DNA from: Styela clava | Taxonomy: Eukaryota > Chordata > Ascidiacea > Stolidobranchia > Styelidae | Assembly (NCBI RefSeq): GCF_964204865.1 | Contig: NC_135264.1 | Location: 2,046,001 to 2,110,000, forward strand | Length of the DNA stretch: 64,000 nt | Direction: 5' to 3' | In this document: piece by piece, positions 10,346-22,605 of the stretch | How the letters are laid out: every line of letters begins with the position of its first letter | Position numbering within the stretch: the stretch's first letter is position 1 | Made by a program: the position numbers and the translations under genes | The notes under the pieces: generated by a model | Databases searched by the model: none | Seen by the model: the letters and a program-made list of their open reading frames with translations, nothing else | What the model was told of the DNA's origin: nothing

Positions 10346-13009
10346 AGTTTATTTAAACGTTCGTACCATGGTGGGTAGCTTACAGGCATTGAAATTAGCT
10401 GTAGTTCTTACCAAAATATCCTATATTAATCTTTGATTCAAATTATGGAAATAGCTCAATAGAAGAGTTGCACTCTGTTTTTGGAATTTTGTCGATGAAC
10501 GACAGTACATTTGGGTGGTAATTTAACGCATGGTTTAGAATCATAACAATTTCTCCATCTGAATTAGTGAAGTCAGTTGCAAAAGGCGGTAAATCGGCCG
10601 ACTCCGTCAAAAAAAAGTTCGTTTTAATATCAAATAAAAAATATTTATGACATTCCTACTGCATAACAAAGACGTTTAGATCTACCGATCGGAACGGCGG
10701 GATAAGTTTTTTAAATCGGTACGGTGAGCCTACTGTATTTCGTATTTGTATACACTAAAATTAGTTTTACTGATTTACCTCATTGTTAATATGGCGGCGT
10801 TAAGCATAGTTGTAGAGTGTTCACTTCATTGGTATCGCGGGGAACCCTGCGCGGATTATAATCCAGTGTGAGCTATTAACTCCAGTACCTATAAATTACA
10901 AGTCGGTAAAATATTTTGAATCAAAATGCTAGTTATAAAGATATAAACATGAGCACAAGTTTGCAATCGTTAAAACGCTTGAGGTTGTATAATGTATACA
11001 TTGCAGTATTTCCCGAAACCAAAATAGGGGATACTGTTAAGGTGGGTAAACTGAAAGGGACTAGCACACATTTTCCAATTGTGACAAGTACACTAGCCCT
11101 GGATGCATCAGAAGTAAATCTGATTTGGTTTGACAAGCAGTTCCCAAAGTGGGCCGTGGCTTACGTTTATTGACGCGTTTTTTTTACCATAAGCCGTATA
11201 TAGCCTATAAATTATGTCGTCCGAAGCGAAAATATCCCTCCAGAGAGACAAAACCAATCTGATGAAACTTTTTCTTATTTATTGATTACCTATTTATCAT
11301 CTTTACAAAAGCGGAATCGACACTCCTCGGGTTCGTGTTGTATCAAGGTAATTGAAATGGACGAGAATTTTTTTAATTCTCAAGCTTGCAACAACTTGAT
11401 ACCGGAGTTACATATTGATATGGAAGTTCGTTTCAAAGATGTATTTCAATCGGAGATTCCGGAATGGATAATTGACCCATTCATTAATATTTACCGACAT
11501 GAAATTCTTGAAAATGGGACGTATCACATTGCAAGGCGATTATACTCTAAGTCAGTGGTTCCCAAACTTTTTTTTTCGCGACCCCAATTTTCATAAAACC
11601 AAAGACTACAGATACTCGCGGCCCCGCTATTAAAAACGTTCAGCAACTTCAAAAATCAGTATATATATCAGTTCAGTTACCTCAATGGGAACAATGTACC
11701 TGTATATCGCTTGAAAGTGGACGCTTACGGTAATTATTGTTCCAAAAATATATGAACGAGTGTCCAATGAGCCGGAATAACGGAAAACTTCAGAAGATTT
11801 GGTAACACAGCGCAAGGCATCGTATGAAAACCACAGTGTAAAAATCCCATAGATTAGAATTATAACGGTTTATTGGCTAAACATATACGGACTTGTTTGA
11901 AAAATAGGAAGGAATATACGTTAACGATATCGGTACAAATAATTCGAATTTAGACTAATTAGTATTGGTTTTACATGCGATACGTCTGCCATCAATAGGA
12001 ATCAGCGGGAAACGAACGCATTCACCTTCAGTAAGAAGGCTAGCGCTGCGCTACACAGAAACAACAGTAACGAAAACATGTTTGTGTATTATGCTGGAAA
12101 AGCCGGACTTTTGGCTGACTTATCGGGACGGCGGGACAAAACGCTGAAAAGCGGGACTGTCCCGCCCAAAGCGGGACGTATGGTGAGCCTAATTATGCTT
12201 GAACTTGTTATTTTGTGTTTGACTGATCGAAACGATTCAAAATTATGTATGAAACTTCTGAATACGTAATATTGCAATGGTGCGATGTGGAAGGGGACAC
12301 GTAGCCTACTCGTAGATTTTAAACACGTGCGCGATTTAAGCGCTTTCGAAACTGATCGAAACCTAAAGTGTGATTTCTCAGCCAAGACACCGCATGGCAA
12401 TCAATGGCATATAATATATACATATACTTGTCAAACGCCAAATGAAGCGAATTTTATATTCGATAACCAAGCAGCTACACTGGTACAAAAAACAAACCAA
12501 CATAATTTCTCGCAGCCTGGCAAAAAAATCAGGTTCATCTACCAGCGAGTGGAACACTGGTTTAACCTGCAGTTACCTATGAATGAAAAGATATTTATCG
12601 CAGAGCTAAGGTCAATTACTCATTCTGATGTAACATGATAAAAATAAGTTATAAAAATGGGAATGTTATTGGGGCTCGGAACACTCTCAATCAATTGCAT
12701 ATAGCCTACTAATACCGGTACCCGCCAACAAGCTGGGTACTAGCAACAAGTTTGAGTTACGGTCACATGAATGTTTTACCGAGCAATTTTGACACCGCTT
12801 GGACGATAAATGGTCGAGTTATTGCTGAAAATAAGGCCATTTTTTCCGAAGTTAGGCATTTTCCGGTACTTGTCGACCAGCACAAATTTCACTTTCCAGC
12901 TTCCCTAGTCACTGCTGTGCGCATGTTTGACAGAAATCAGGCGACCCCGAAAAATCTTAACGCGACCTCACACTTTCCTACTAGTATACGACCCCTTATG
13001 GTTGTAAAT
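10346..13009. other. Intergenic debris between TIMM44 and the kringle gene
   Basis: No functional gene supported. Two GC-rich stretches end in the same motif (ACGGTGAGCCTACTG near 10720, ATGGTGAGCCTAA near 12180), the second beside a GCGGGACTGTCCCGC palindrome. They look like termini of one DNA transposon family. A hAT-like start GTGGTTCCCAAAC lies near 11556. Short frames at 10916-11173 and 12285-12638 match nothing I know. Confidence 0.4.
11345..11580 (+). pseudogene. hAT transposase fragment (tentative)
   Basis: Within a 104-codon open frame, the residues LIPELHIDMEVRFKDVF and IPEWIIDPFI resemble a segment upstream of the dimerisation domain in GTF2IRD2/ZBED-type hAT transposases, which read '...RF.D...I P.WVINPF'. 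It is followed directly by a hAT-like terminal sequence. No start, no catalytic domain. Assignment rests on this short similarity. Confidence 0.35.
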
Positions 13010-13015
13010 TTTATT
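13010..13015 (-). terminator. Candidate polyadenylation signal of the kringle gene
   Basis: AATAAA on the minus strand, about 195 bp after the stop codon at 13208-13210. Confidence 0.4.
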
Positions 13016-13207
13016 TGAAAAATATGGAGCATATCGAAATCGTTCTAAGTTACAGTAATGATACAACAAAAAATCAATTCTAGTTCAGGTAGGTCTTCAT
13101 CAGCCAAGCTGTTATAAAACCATGTAAGCTGTGAATTTTAATAATTTTCGTCAACTTTCAATTGAACACAGTCAATAGTACTTTGTTGTGTTAAAGCTGG
13201 AACAGCA

Positions 13208-16186
13208 TTATAGGAATGTCGTCGGCTCCATTCGACTGTTTAGCGTTGAATGTGGATGTATCGTCTCGTTTTCATTTACCTCAGTGATAGGTTCAATATA
13301 TTTGAAGTCAGTATATACGTTTTCGTCATCTTCATATCGGAAGTTACTGAATCCTTCTTCAAAATTTTTTGCTAAGTCTTTAACTGATTTTCTTTTTCGA
13401 TATGGTGGAATTTCATTAATTTGTTCTTCCAAACTCCTCTGACGTTGCGAGTGGCGTATATTGGCTGCTAATTGTGACTTGCTTTTGGACTCTTTTAGTG
13501 TTTGACGCGTTTCATCATTACTGGCTATTGTGTCATTAAAATTACATTGCCGTCCTCTCCCTTTTTGTTTTGATTCTCCCCTGGTACCATCGTCATTTTC
13601 ACGTGTTTTTGTTATCTTTTTACGTCGATTTCGTTCATTCCTAACATCCGAAATCTGATGATTTGACTCTCTGGGAACTCGAGGCTTAGGAACTGGCAAT
13701 TCTGATTGAACTGGGCTAATTTCTGAGTCATCAACAGTCTGTTTTTCTATCATATTTTGCATTGCCTTCGAGGAGGGCCGTGAGGTTGACCTCCTTTTTG
13801 ACTTCACTTTGTTTGGTCTTTGTTTATCCTTGTATATTCGTGGTTCTATTTCATTCATTGCGTTTGTATCAATATCTAGTCCTTGAGATATATCTAAAGC
13901 AGAAGGATTTCTTACTTGTGAAAAATTCAATATTATTTAAGCATTAATGCAATCGTGATTTTTTTCGTATTCCTGTATTCAGTACCACCGTTGCATTTGT
14001 TAACTATGAAAATAGCTTTCGCGTGTACACGCGATCCTTAAACCTGTCATCTCCTTCAATTCTGGCGAAGTCTGAGTGTCCTCTACGAGTTGATAAGGTG
14101 GAGGAGGACCTGATCGAATAAACAAGAATTTATTATTAAAAATACGTCTGCATGATTTGGGTAGCTGAAGCAAGTATGTTTGGTACCTGTGTCATTCGAT
14201 TCAACTGATACGTTTCTAGCCTCTCCTACTTCTGCTTGAATAAAAGCATTATTGTCTTCCCCATATTCAGCCCGTTCCAACATCAGTCGAGCTTTGCTCA
14301 TTTTCTATCGAATTGCAAAAATAATTTAACAATATTTATCCAAATGGTCGGGCGAAAGTTTTAGATAAATAAATACCTTTGACGTATATGTGTGGACTTT
14401 TTCTTTTCCAGTGTCTACATCAACGGTTACTATTCCACCAAGCGTTCGAATATCGGTTCTGAGTGAATAAATAAACTTTGAAATGAAAAAATTATTAGAA
14501 TGATATGTATATATGCCATTTTTGTGAGGCTTCGATACTATAAAAAATGTCTGAGGAAGTCTGACTTTGATGAGACGAAACGTTACATGAACATATTTGT
14601 GTTAGTGTGCAGCAAGACTCTTGTATCAATAATAGAATAACGTTTAACTTGTGTTCATTACAACGTCATCATACTTGCTCTTTCTGTCGCATTCCAAACT
14701 TGTTTCTCCTTTTTCTTCATCCACATTTTGGATATCCATAGAGTTTTTTTCTGTGGTCGAATCCCTATTATTTGGCTTACGTCTCCTGCTGAAAATTTTT
14801 TTACGTCGGGCATACTCTGCAATTGCGATGAAAGCCAATAATGCCACGACCCCAGCACATACCCCAGATATCAATGGTCCGAACAGGAATTGAACAGCAG
14901 CAGATGTGTCATCTGCCGGACCAATATCACCCGCGTTAAGAGATAGCAACTTCTTGACAGAATCTACAACAAATATGCATTACATTATTTTTCATACAAC
15001 ATTTAGTGATTACTATGGATGAAGTTTACTACATCTTTTTAAAAGGTCTCTTATTTTTTTATTTTACCCTATAGTCATTCGCGTCCGTGGATGGATAAAT
15101 AGATATCCACAATTTTGAAGTATTATATCGGATTTTACAACCGTTATAAATCGCATTATTACATTTCCTTTTATAATGCACGCGCCAACGGCATAATGAG
15201 CATCTAATTGTCACTTTCACTAACGCGGTCATTGATGTATTGCCCATTAATTTTATGTTTGTTCCCGTAGCGAATCTTCTAACGAAATAATCCCCGCAGG
15301 ATATTTGCTCAATGTTGAAATATTTGCTTACGTTTAAGAGATCAATTACAGTAATTATGTGATTTATCATTTTTAAAGATGAATCTGATCGTAAAACAGT
15401 ACATTCTATAGTAGTTCTCAACCTGCAATGTTATATGTATAAACAAATAAGATTTACCCGGACATCGAGTTGCATTGCAGTATTCAACGAACTGTTCACC
15501 GCCAACAAAACACCATAAACCCTTTTCGTCATTGTCCGGATTTCGACAGTAATTATGAACCCCTATTCCAAGTTCTCCCAATTTGAACCTCAGGTTTTCA
15601 TCAGTCGTCCAGGGTTGACAAATAGTTCCAGTTTTCGTCAAACTTAATTTTCCCCGATAGTTGAGTCCATTGTCAAAAAAGCAGTAATGATTGTCTGTAT
15701 GTATGGAAAACGATAAAATTGATGTTCAAATTATTTTTATGTCACTATAAATTTAATATTTCAGTTTTATGACTTTAATTGTTTTCTTTTTGACTAACAT
15801 AACTGCCAAAGTAATCTCGTTATCTGATACGAAAAGTGAATGCCGTGTGAAATTATTTTACAAATCCTACGCCAAACATTGCATTTATTCCCGATCCAAC
15901 CCAAGGTGCAAGCACAACTTCGTAATTTTTTATTCCAAATTCCTCCATTTTCACACTTGATTATTTCATCTTCTTTGTCATCAGTTTTCTGTTCTCTTTT
16001 GACACGTCGGTTACTTTGAGTATATTTGAAACTTCTATGATCCAATGAAACGATGGCAAAAAGGACAAAACTGAAGATGCTGCATTGAAAATGGAAGTTA
16101 TAAAGATTGCTAAATGTGTGTATGAAAAACGCATTGCTTGTGGAAGATATAAATTAACTCAATACTCACCAGATGCAAAATTTCAT
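13208..16186 (-). CDS. Kringle-domain single-pass membrane protein (8 exons)
   Basis: Exons in order: 16170-16186, 15871-16079, 15458-15694, 14675-14963, 14377-14458, 14187-14304, 14044-14109, 13208-13914. All junctions are GT-AG with matching phase, giving 1,725 bases and 574 aa. Residues 1-18 (MKFCICIFSFVLFAIVSL) form a signal peptide split by intron 1. RRVKR (30-34) is a furin-like site. Residues 48-72 are a small EGF-like module with four cysteines. Residues 80-153 are a full kringle with Cys at 80, 101, 125, 137, 148 and 153 and the hallmark NYCRNPDNDEKGLWC. A membrane span (about 181-203) is followed by RRKK. The roughly 370-residue tail has PPPPY (319-323, a WW-binding PPxY form) and a very basic C-terminal region. 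A longer start at 16243 is possible but would bury the signal peptide. Reading through exon 4 gives a short form ending at 14644. I cannot name the gene; PIK3IP1 also joins kringle and membrane span but is far shorter. Confidence 0.78.
15068..15384 (-). other. Possible extra or alternative exon of the kringle gene
   Basis: Intron 3 of the kringle gene holds an open, cysteine-containing frame of about 105 codons (DSSLKMINH..., SCGDYFVRRF, VTIRCSLCRWRV). An acceptor at 15385-15386 puts it in phase with the kringle exon. Its best donor (AGG|GTAAAA at 15067) leaves the wrong phase for the membrane exon. A weaker in-phase donor lies inside it, and a strong donor (AAC|GTAAGC) also falls inside. The residue pattern faintly recalls a CUB-like beta domain. 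It may be a true exon with a boundary I cannot fix, a decayed exon, or chance. Confidence 0.3.
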
Positions 16187-16249
16187 GATAAGTTTTCTTC
16201 TCTCAACTTTCCGCTTTTCCATATTCCATTTATTAGAGTCCATAATTTT

Positions 16250-17420
16250 TCTTTTTGAGGTTTTATTCTAATGTAGTTATCTCTATAGACATATTTCAGT
16301 CTAAAAATACATTGAAGCATCCCTATATATGTATATATATGAATATTTTAAATATTCATGCGTTTACTCAACGACTAATAATTCTATTCAGGAGATCTAC
16401 TCTCAAGTCGGTGTGCTTCAGAAATGGGGTATCATATATTGTAATTCACGTCTGTCCTTTCCTCTCCAGACTTATAACTCTGAAATGCACTTGTGATATA
16501 TTTCTAACCAGCCTAGCAGTCACCTCCACTTAAGCATAATCCTTAAACTATTCAAAATCACAGTATTAATTTTGAAAATCTGCTTTTAATCTTCAACGTT
16601 GCAACGTTAACTTGCGAAAAACATGCTTAACTCAGCCCGTTTCTTTGTGACAATAAAACAAATTGGTAATTTAAAACTAGGCTATATAATTTCCATCAGG
16701 TGCTCAGTTCATACCCCGAGGCTACATTTTATTTTCGGTCGTCTGTCAGGTTTCTAGTGCCCTTTGCACTTGCACTGCCAGGAAACAGATATCACAACTG
16801 TATGTAGGGTTCTGTTTTTATCAATTCTAATAAAAACTGTCTGTGTTAAAACAAGAGCTTGTATCTTTTGTATTGTTTTATTGAAAGACCCCTTGCATTG
16901 CCGTGAAATAACGCCAAAATGTTGCGTATGTTCTGACAGCTGCTTACGCTGCCGGAATCGTAATTTTAAAAATGTAAAAAAAATTAATGCTTGAACTTTT
17001 CACTTTTATCACGTAACTTTATCGCCAAGTTAGTACCTACACCACAGTCATAGGATTTTAACAAGAATGTTTATCCGATATATCAGGGAGACGTTTAGAG
17101 TAAGAAACGGCAGGAAAAATCATGAAAAATAGCCCATGACCTTACTAAAAAAAATTCATTAAAATAAAGGCTTTATTACGGTAAGGACTGTTCAGTTAGT
17201 TTAAATTACCATACTTTGTTTTTAAAGTTAACGGGATAGAGTTCAAAGTTATAGAAATTCTTTTATTCGGTCGTATTTTAATCTTTTTCATCTTTCAAAC
17301 GATAAATATTTGGAAATATCAACCTGAACAAAAAATACGAGATCTATAAAGTTTTAAACTGACATCATTCTGGAACGAGCCTTCATAGTTTAAAAACAAT
17401 TTAAAATTGGTTGCCAAGGC
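16250..17420. other. Intergenic, nothing identified
   Basis: AT-rich sequence upstream of the kringle gene. I see no gene, RNA or element boundary. The kringle gene's promoter must lie near its left end (about 16190-16600), but no TATA or initiator stands out. Confidence 0.5.
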
Positions 17421-17424
17421 CCTC

Positions 17425-17645
17425 GTGGTTTGAGATTCTAGGTTTATTGAGATTCCTACCTTGCCTAACAGTATATATAATAGACCCTGGTTCGAATCTC
17501 ATGAGTGATGTGACAATGTGCAAGATGATTGCTGGACTCCTCGCCGTCGCACGGTGGTTCGCGTAATGGATAATCGTCTGCGTCTTCCTCCGCCAACCAC
17601 TGTGCGGGGCTGCGGGCGCATTGCGCTACAGATTGAGAAGGCGAA
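17425..17645 (+). repeat. tRNA-derived SINE, copy B
   Basis: A-box-like TCTAGGTTTATTGAG, B box CTGGTTCGAATCTC at 17487-17500, then the body shared with copy A (ATGATTGCTGGACTCC, CACGGTGGTTCGCGTAA) and a GC-rich tail CCAACCACTGTGCGG. The open frame on the other strand is a by-product. Confidence 0.65.
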
Positions 17646-17649
17646 TATG

Positions 17650-20181
17650 GGCAAGTCATCAATATTTGTGCCGTTTGGAAGGGTTTATTGCGAATAAGAA
17701 GCGATTGGCAAGTTTGTACATCCATTTTCGTGTTTTTGTTTAGACCTATTTAATATAAAAAAATCAAATAATACAGCCATTCAAAAATACAGCCAAAAAA
17801 CTTGATTTAAAACAATTGTTTTAAAACAATTCCCTTTGAACAAATTCCCAACCGCGTGGCAAAATTTCTATTACTTTTAAATCAATTATAACGTATATAC
17901 ATTTTCCCAATCAGAAAAATTTGAAATATTTGCTCTTGTATTGAAATGTATCGTTTGTAACAGCATTGTCGCCTGTCGTTGGCAGAATGGCGGCAGACCA
18001 TGGTCGAACGATGGTGATAAAGTATTGCTGAAAAACGGTCAATATTTTCGTGCATAAATCTTCATCAACTAACTGGGGCCTTGAAGATTTGTTAATAAAT
18101 CTTTGCGCTGCTGCTTAAAAGATTTCGAATAGTATAGTTGCGGAGTTTAACGCACTGGCTTTTCACAAAAAATATCCTCAATATCTTAGTTTCCAAGAAT
18201 ACTTCTGAGGAATTATAATTTCCCAGAAACATATCTCGGAACCATACCGAGAAAGTCAATATATCAAATGTAAAGTATATATATATATATATATATAAAT
18301 AAATATTAACTACTTGGGTTCATTATGGAACCGATTTGTACCAACTCCAGAATCTTATATAGCAATGCTACTCAACTGGTGTACTGCGGTCTGAATTTCA
18401 AGCATTCAATTAGGACCGCATCTGTTATGTTAATTAAGGAGCATTGGCCACGTTGAGTTTGAGTTTTTTTGAAACTTTATAGTTTTATAGTATTTGTATC
18501 CTTTGATCATATATGCACTCAACTATTTATAAACAAAAAGAATCGTGAATCCAAAATGATGGTATCACGAATAACCAACCCTGTCTTGATTATCAAAAAA
18601 TTACCTGGCAGAGAGCTACAATGTCCATAGAAGGTTGTCGAATATTTCAATTTCCTCAGATATCACAATTCGTTTTTCTGTTAATTTTCAACCCCAAAGC
18701 ATTGAAATATATTTAGAGTCACTAAGAAATATATATATTTGAAATGACATGACCCCGATAATTTTGAAGTTTTGCTAACGATACTTTGAGGGAAATAGTC
18801 GCATATCACTGTTATATAACATAAAATCTCAAGGTATTAGCTAGCTTCACAACAGATTAGGAAAAATAGAAATTGTAGCTTCGTGCCACGCTAGTTTGTT
18901 TCCAATTTTTTCTCGAATATTTCTGCTTGCTTTTCTGTCGATAGTTTTTTCCGCCAAATCTGTAAACACATCAAGGAAGATATTATCAACGAAGATAACT
19001 ATAGACAAAATAAACACCTAATAAAGATATAGCCTACATTCAAATATTTTGATAACAACTTCAACTTAAATTTATATCGAGAATCTACGCAACGTTAATG
19101 AGTAATTTGTGCAGGAACAATGAGTATGATTTCATTTCATTATATAAAATAGTATTGAACAGGTGAGGTGATTAAGCATACTATATATATAAGCATAAGC
19201 TGGCATAAAAATTTCAGACAGAAATTCTCAGTAACATGAATAAAACGCGTAACTTTAAAAACTCATAGACAATTTCATAGACCATTTGAATTTTATATCT
19301 GGCCCTCGTCAACGTCAGTATTCATGAACGGGGAATTTAAGATCCACCGTTTAATATTAGGCAAACCAGAATTATTTAGTTGAAACGTTGTCCTATATTG
19401 GAGAAGTGTAACACGGACTAAATGTTTTTCTACTCGATTCAAATTGTAGAGGAAAAATTGGAAATGTATTTGATACAATTGAACAACAAGACTGTAACAT
19501 CCTCAGTCCACGGGTATTCCATTTATTTGCTAAGAAAAAGAAAACGTAATTGAAAAAAAATGTAAAGGGGAAAAGTTTATGTTTCTACCGTTCAATCTGT
19601 TTCAATGGCCAAACCTGCCCTTATATTATCAATATATATGCAAGAAGATAAGCTTTCGTTGAATGTTATAAATTACTGACCATACTAATATTCGATAGAT
19701 TAGTTATCTTGGCTCCGTTTTGATAAACTCCTCTATTTATTAGTCACATTTTTAACCATTTCGATAAACAAGAAACGCTTTCGTGCAAGTAAATACAAAC
19801 TTGCAAGTTGATAGTCTCAAGTATGTAATGTTTATTGAGATTTGAGATGAATTGTCAAGAGCGTAGCCAGCCCAAAACTTTGAGGGGAAAACTTCCTTTG
19901 CAAATGACGTAATACGACGCTTACTCGTGATTTTTGCTCCGGAAAAAAGCCAGATAAAAGCTGTTTGTAAGCTGTTTCTGTTTGTAAGGTAGCTAGCACA
20001 CTGAGCACAGCCATTAGAGTTTCAAATCCTATTATAGATTTTGCTCGCTTACCTGGTTGCACTCTCTCTACTGTTTGTTGCATTCGAATCAAAATAGATT
20101 TACCCATTTATTAACAAACTTCATTCAGTCGCTCAGTATATTCCAAATATCACTGTTTAGCTTATGATATTTTTGTGATCA
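17650..20181. other. Intergenic, nothing coding identified
   Basis: AT-rich. Contains a (TA)n run at about 18273-18297 and a GAGCGTAGCCAGCCCAAAA motif near 19858 that recurs near 56485 (AAGCGTAGCCAGCCCAAAA). The motif probably marks a shared transposon end. Confidence 0.45.
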
Positions 20182-20189
20182 CCTAGTCC

Positions 20190-22108
20190 AGTGATTCCCA
20201 AAGTGGGCGATATCTCCCCCCGGTAGGCGAAAACGACACAGAGGGGGGGCGAAAAAGTCGAATGGGGGCGATTTCGCGAAACGTGTATTTGTTCAGCACA
20301 TCGTGCACTTGATTACTGTACTCTGCGTCCTTCATAGGTTTGATTCACGTAGACGATTATCACACGCGAAAGGATTGCTGGACTGGTATCCGCAGTAAGG
20401 TACGGTAGTTTGCGAAACCCAGTGGTCGGCAAAATACGGCCGAAGTAAAATAATCTGGCCCGGGACGCTTCACTGAATGGGCTTTTCCGCGACCTTTGAC
20501 CCTGGGAAATTTTCTCTATACTTTCCAATTTTCAAAGTTTCGGTGCTTATTTTAAGATTGGTTTCGCGAGTTGTCGCCTGTAACATGAGGTTTTTGTTTC
20601 AAACTATCATTCTAATTCATACCATTCAACAATCTGTTTTTTAAAGTACCGGTAAAGAATTTTAGTCTAGTCTATCACAGCTATTTCTACACTAATTTTT
20701 GATTACTGGAATTAAACTGAAACTCCTAGGAAAACAGAGTGATCATTGAATTACCTGCTTTATATTTAAATTTCCGAAACACAACACAACACAACGCGAA
20801 AATGAGGTGTATTGTGTGCGACTACGCCTGAAAATCTGTCTGAGTGAGAAAAGTGTCTGAGCGGATGCGAAAGGGGGCATTGTTACCGTAAGTTTAATTC
20901 TGCATCTTGCTGATTGGCCAATGTCACGAAGTAAACATGGAAGTCTATGCCCGGGGAAACATCCATTATACAGACAAAACTCCGGTTTTGACGATGAATT
21001 AATTTTTATTTATAATCTACGCTCGAAGAGTGAATCAGTGAATTTTTGTAAGAATGTATCTCCTTAAAGAAAATCTCTAGCAAAATTTCACAAACCATGC
21101 GAAAATATTCACTTCGATGTCCGGAGGTACATATTTGTGCAAACAATTATTTTGGAAATTATTACATTACAGAGAACAAGCAAAGAACTAGGATTAGTGA
21201 TGCCCATTTAGAAAATGTTCCAATCTTAGCGTCGTAAAGCTATCAAGCGTGATGCAGCAACAAGACAGTGTCACACTAAATGTCATTGTAATTATTTTTT
21301 AATAAGACGACTGAGTTGAGTTCATGAGCTGTCGTGTCGCAGTTTTCGCGCGCTGTTCCATTTTCAACTTTCAAAAAATATATGCGACCCGCAAAAGACT
21401 AGCAACCCTTAATTTTGCACCGTGATCGACATAAAATTCGCCGACCCCTGGGCCGTAGTCGATAGTCGGTCACGACTTTTTTCACATCCGAGTCCATGAA
21501 TCTAAAACAAATGACTGATTTATTCTACGGAATGGTGATCGGACTGTGGAGGCCTCGGATGAAGAATTGAGGATGAATTTTACCGAAGATCGTTATATAT
21601 CATGTATTTCGGTGCAGATCATCAGGCTGTAGGGATGAATGAGATGTACGAAAATTATTATTATAATTTTGGGAAAATTACCTTTGTTTTATTATTTTAA
21701 TTTGCAATGGGGTGAATATTTAGGGAGTTAAGTGCTTTAGTTTAGGCCAAGTACACGGAGGTTTTTGAGAAGAACCCTGGATTCTTTCATTTCCGAACTC
21801 TTATATGATGAAAAAAGGGTTTTCAGCCGTGCTACTATTGCTATCAAAACAACGTAATCGCCTTTCCATCAGTAAATGGGTCGATTTTAGATTGTGTCTG
21901 ACGAGAATGTCTCCAAATAATGAAAAACTCGATAAAAAGCACCAAGCTCATCCATCTCATTAAAACACACCATAAACTATGATTTGTCGTCCTATTTGGT
22001 CTGTAATATATTCGTTTCTAACTTTACATTTTTTTGTAGTGCCGGGGGCGATGAAGTTGTATAAACTACTACAGGGGGGCGATGGTGCAAAAAGTTTGGG
22101 AACGACTG
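20190..22108. mobile_element. Non-autonomous hAT element, 1.9 kb
   Basis: Ends AGTGATTCCCAAAGTGGGCG and AAAAAGTTTGGGAACGACTG are inverted hAT termini (CAGTGNTTCCCAAA). The flanking octamers CCTAGTCC (20182-20189) and ACTAGTCC (22109-22116) match at 7 of 8, the hAT target size. GGGGGCGAT words near both ends support the pairing. No transposase frame remains. A SINE copy sits near the left end. Confidence 0.75.
20313..20425 (+). repeat. tRNA-derived SINE, copy C, inside the hAT element
   Basis: B-box-like GGTTTGATTCACG, then CGCGAAAGGATTGCTGGACT and AAGGTACGGTAGTTTGCG, in the order seen in copies A and B. The head is degraded. Confidence 0.5.
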
Positions 22109-22116
22109 ACTAGTCC

Positions 22117-22605
22117 ATAGGTTCTCAAAGTGCTCAGTACGGAGCCCCAGGGCTTTGCAAAAAAAACAGGGGCTCCGCGAGCTATTCGATTACTTTTTAA
22201 AATAGGCCTACTGACTAATTTTGTAACTGTTCAAAGAAGCAATAACAGCTTTGATAAAATCTAACAACAATATAGCCTCGACATATGGCAAAGAGGCGGA
22301 ATTGAAAATGACATTATCTATAAGCAGGAGCGCAGCCAGGATTTTTAAGAGGGAGGTGGTTCAAAATTGGAATCAGAAATTTCCGCGCCCATCATTCGGG
22401 ATTAGAAAAAAGGGATAACGAGATATCTGTTGCGTAAAATATTCAATCCGTGAGCGGTTCAGCATTTAAATTGAGTAAAGTACTTTTAACTTGCTCAGGA
22501 ATATTAATCTGAAAGTAACAATTTTAACATTTATTTTGGGGCTCCGTGAATAATAGTCAACATTTTCAAGGGTTCCGCAACACCAAAACTTTGAGAACCG
22601 GGATA
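22117..22605. repeat. hAT-type MITE abutting the previous element
   Basis: Ends ATAGGTTCTCAAAGTGC and AAACTTTGAGAACCGGG are inverted. Both ends also carry GGGGCTCCG words (at 22172-22180 and 22539-22547). It begins right after the target duplication of the 1.9-kb hAT element, with no spacer. Confidence 0.6.

Noticed and set aside
15342..15457. Reading the kringle exon on through intron 3 as coding
   Set aside because: It adds a short, unrelated tail and a stop. The donor CCGG|GTAAAT is good and joins in phase to the membrane exon.
17465..17725. An 86-codon minus-strand gene
   Set aside because: It overlaps SINE copy B from end to end and has no protein-like composition of its own.
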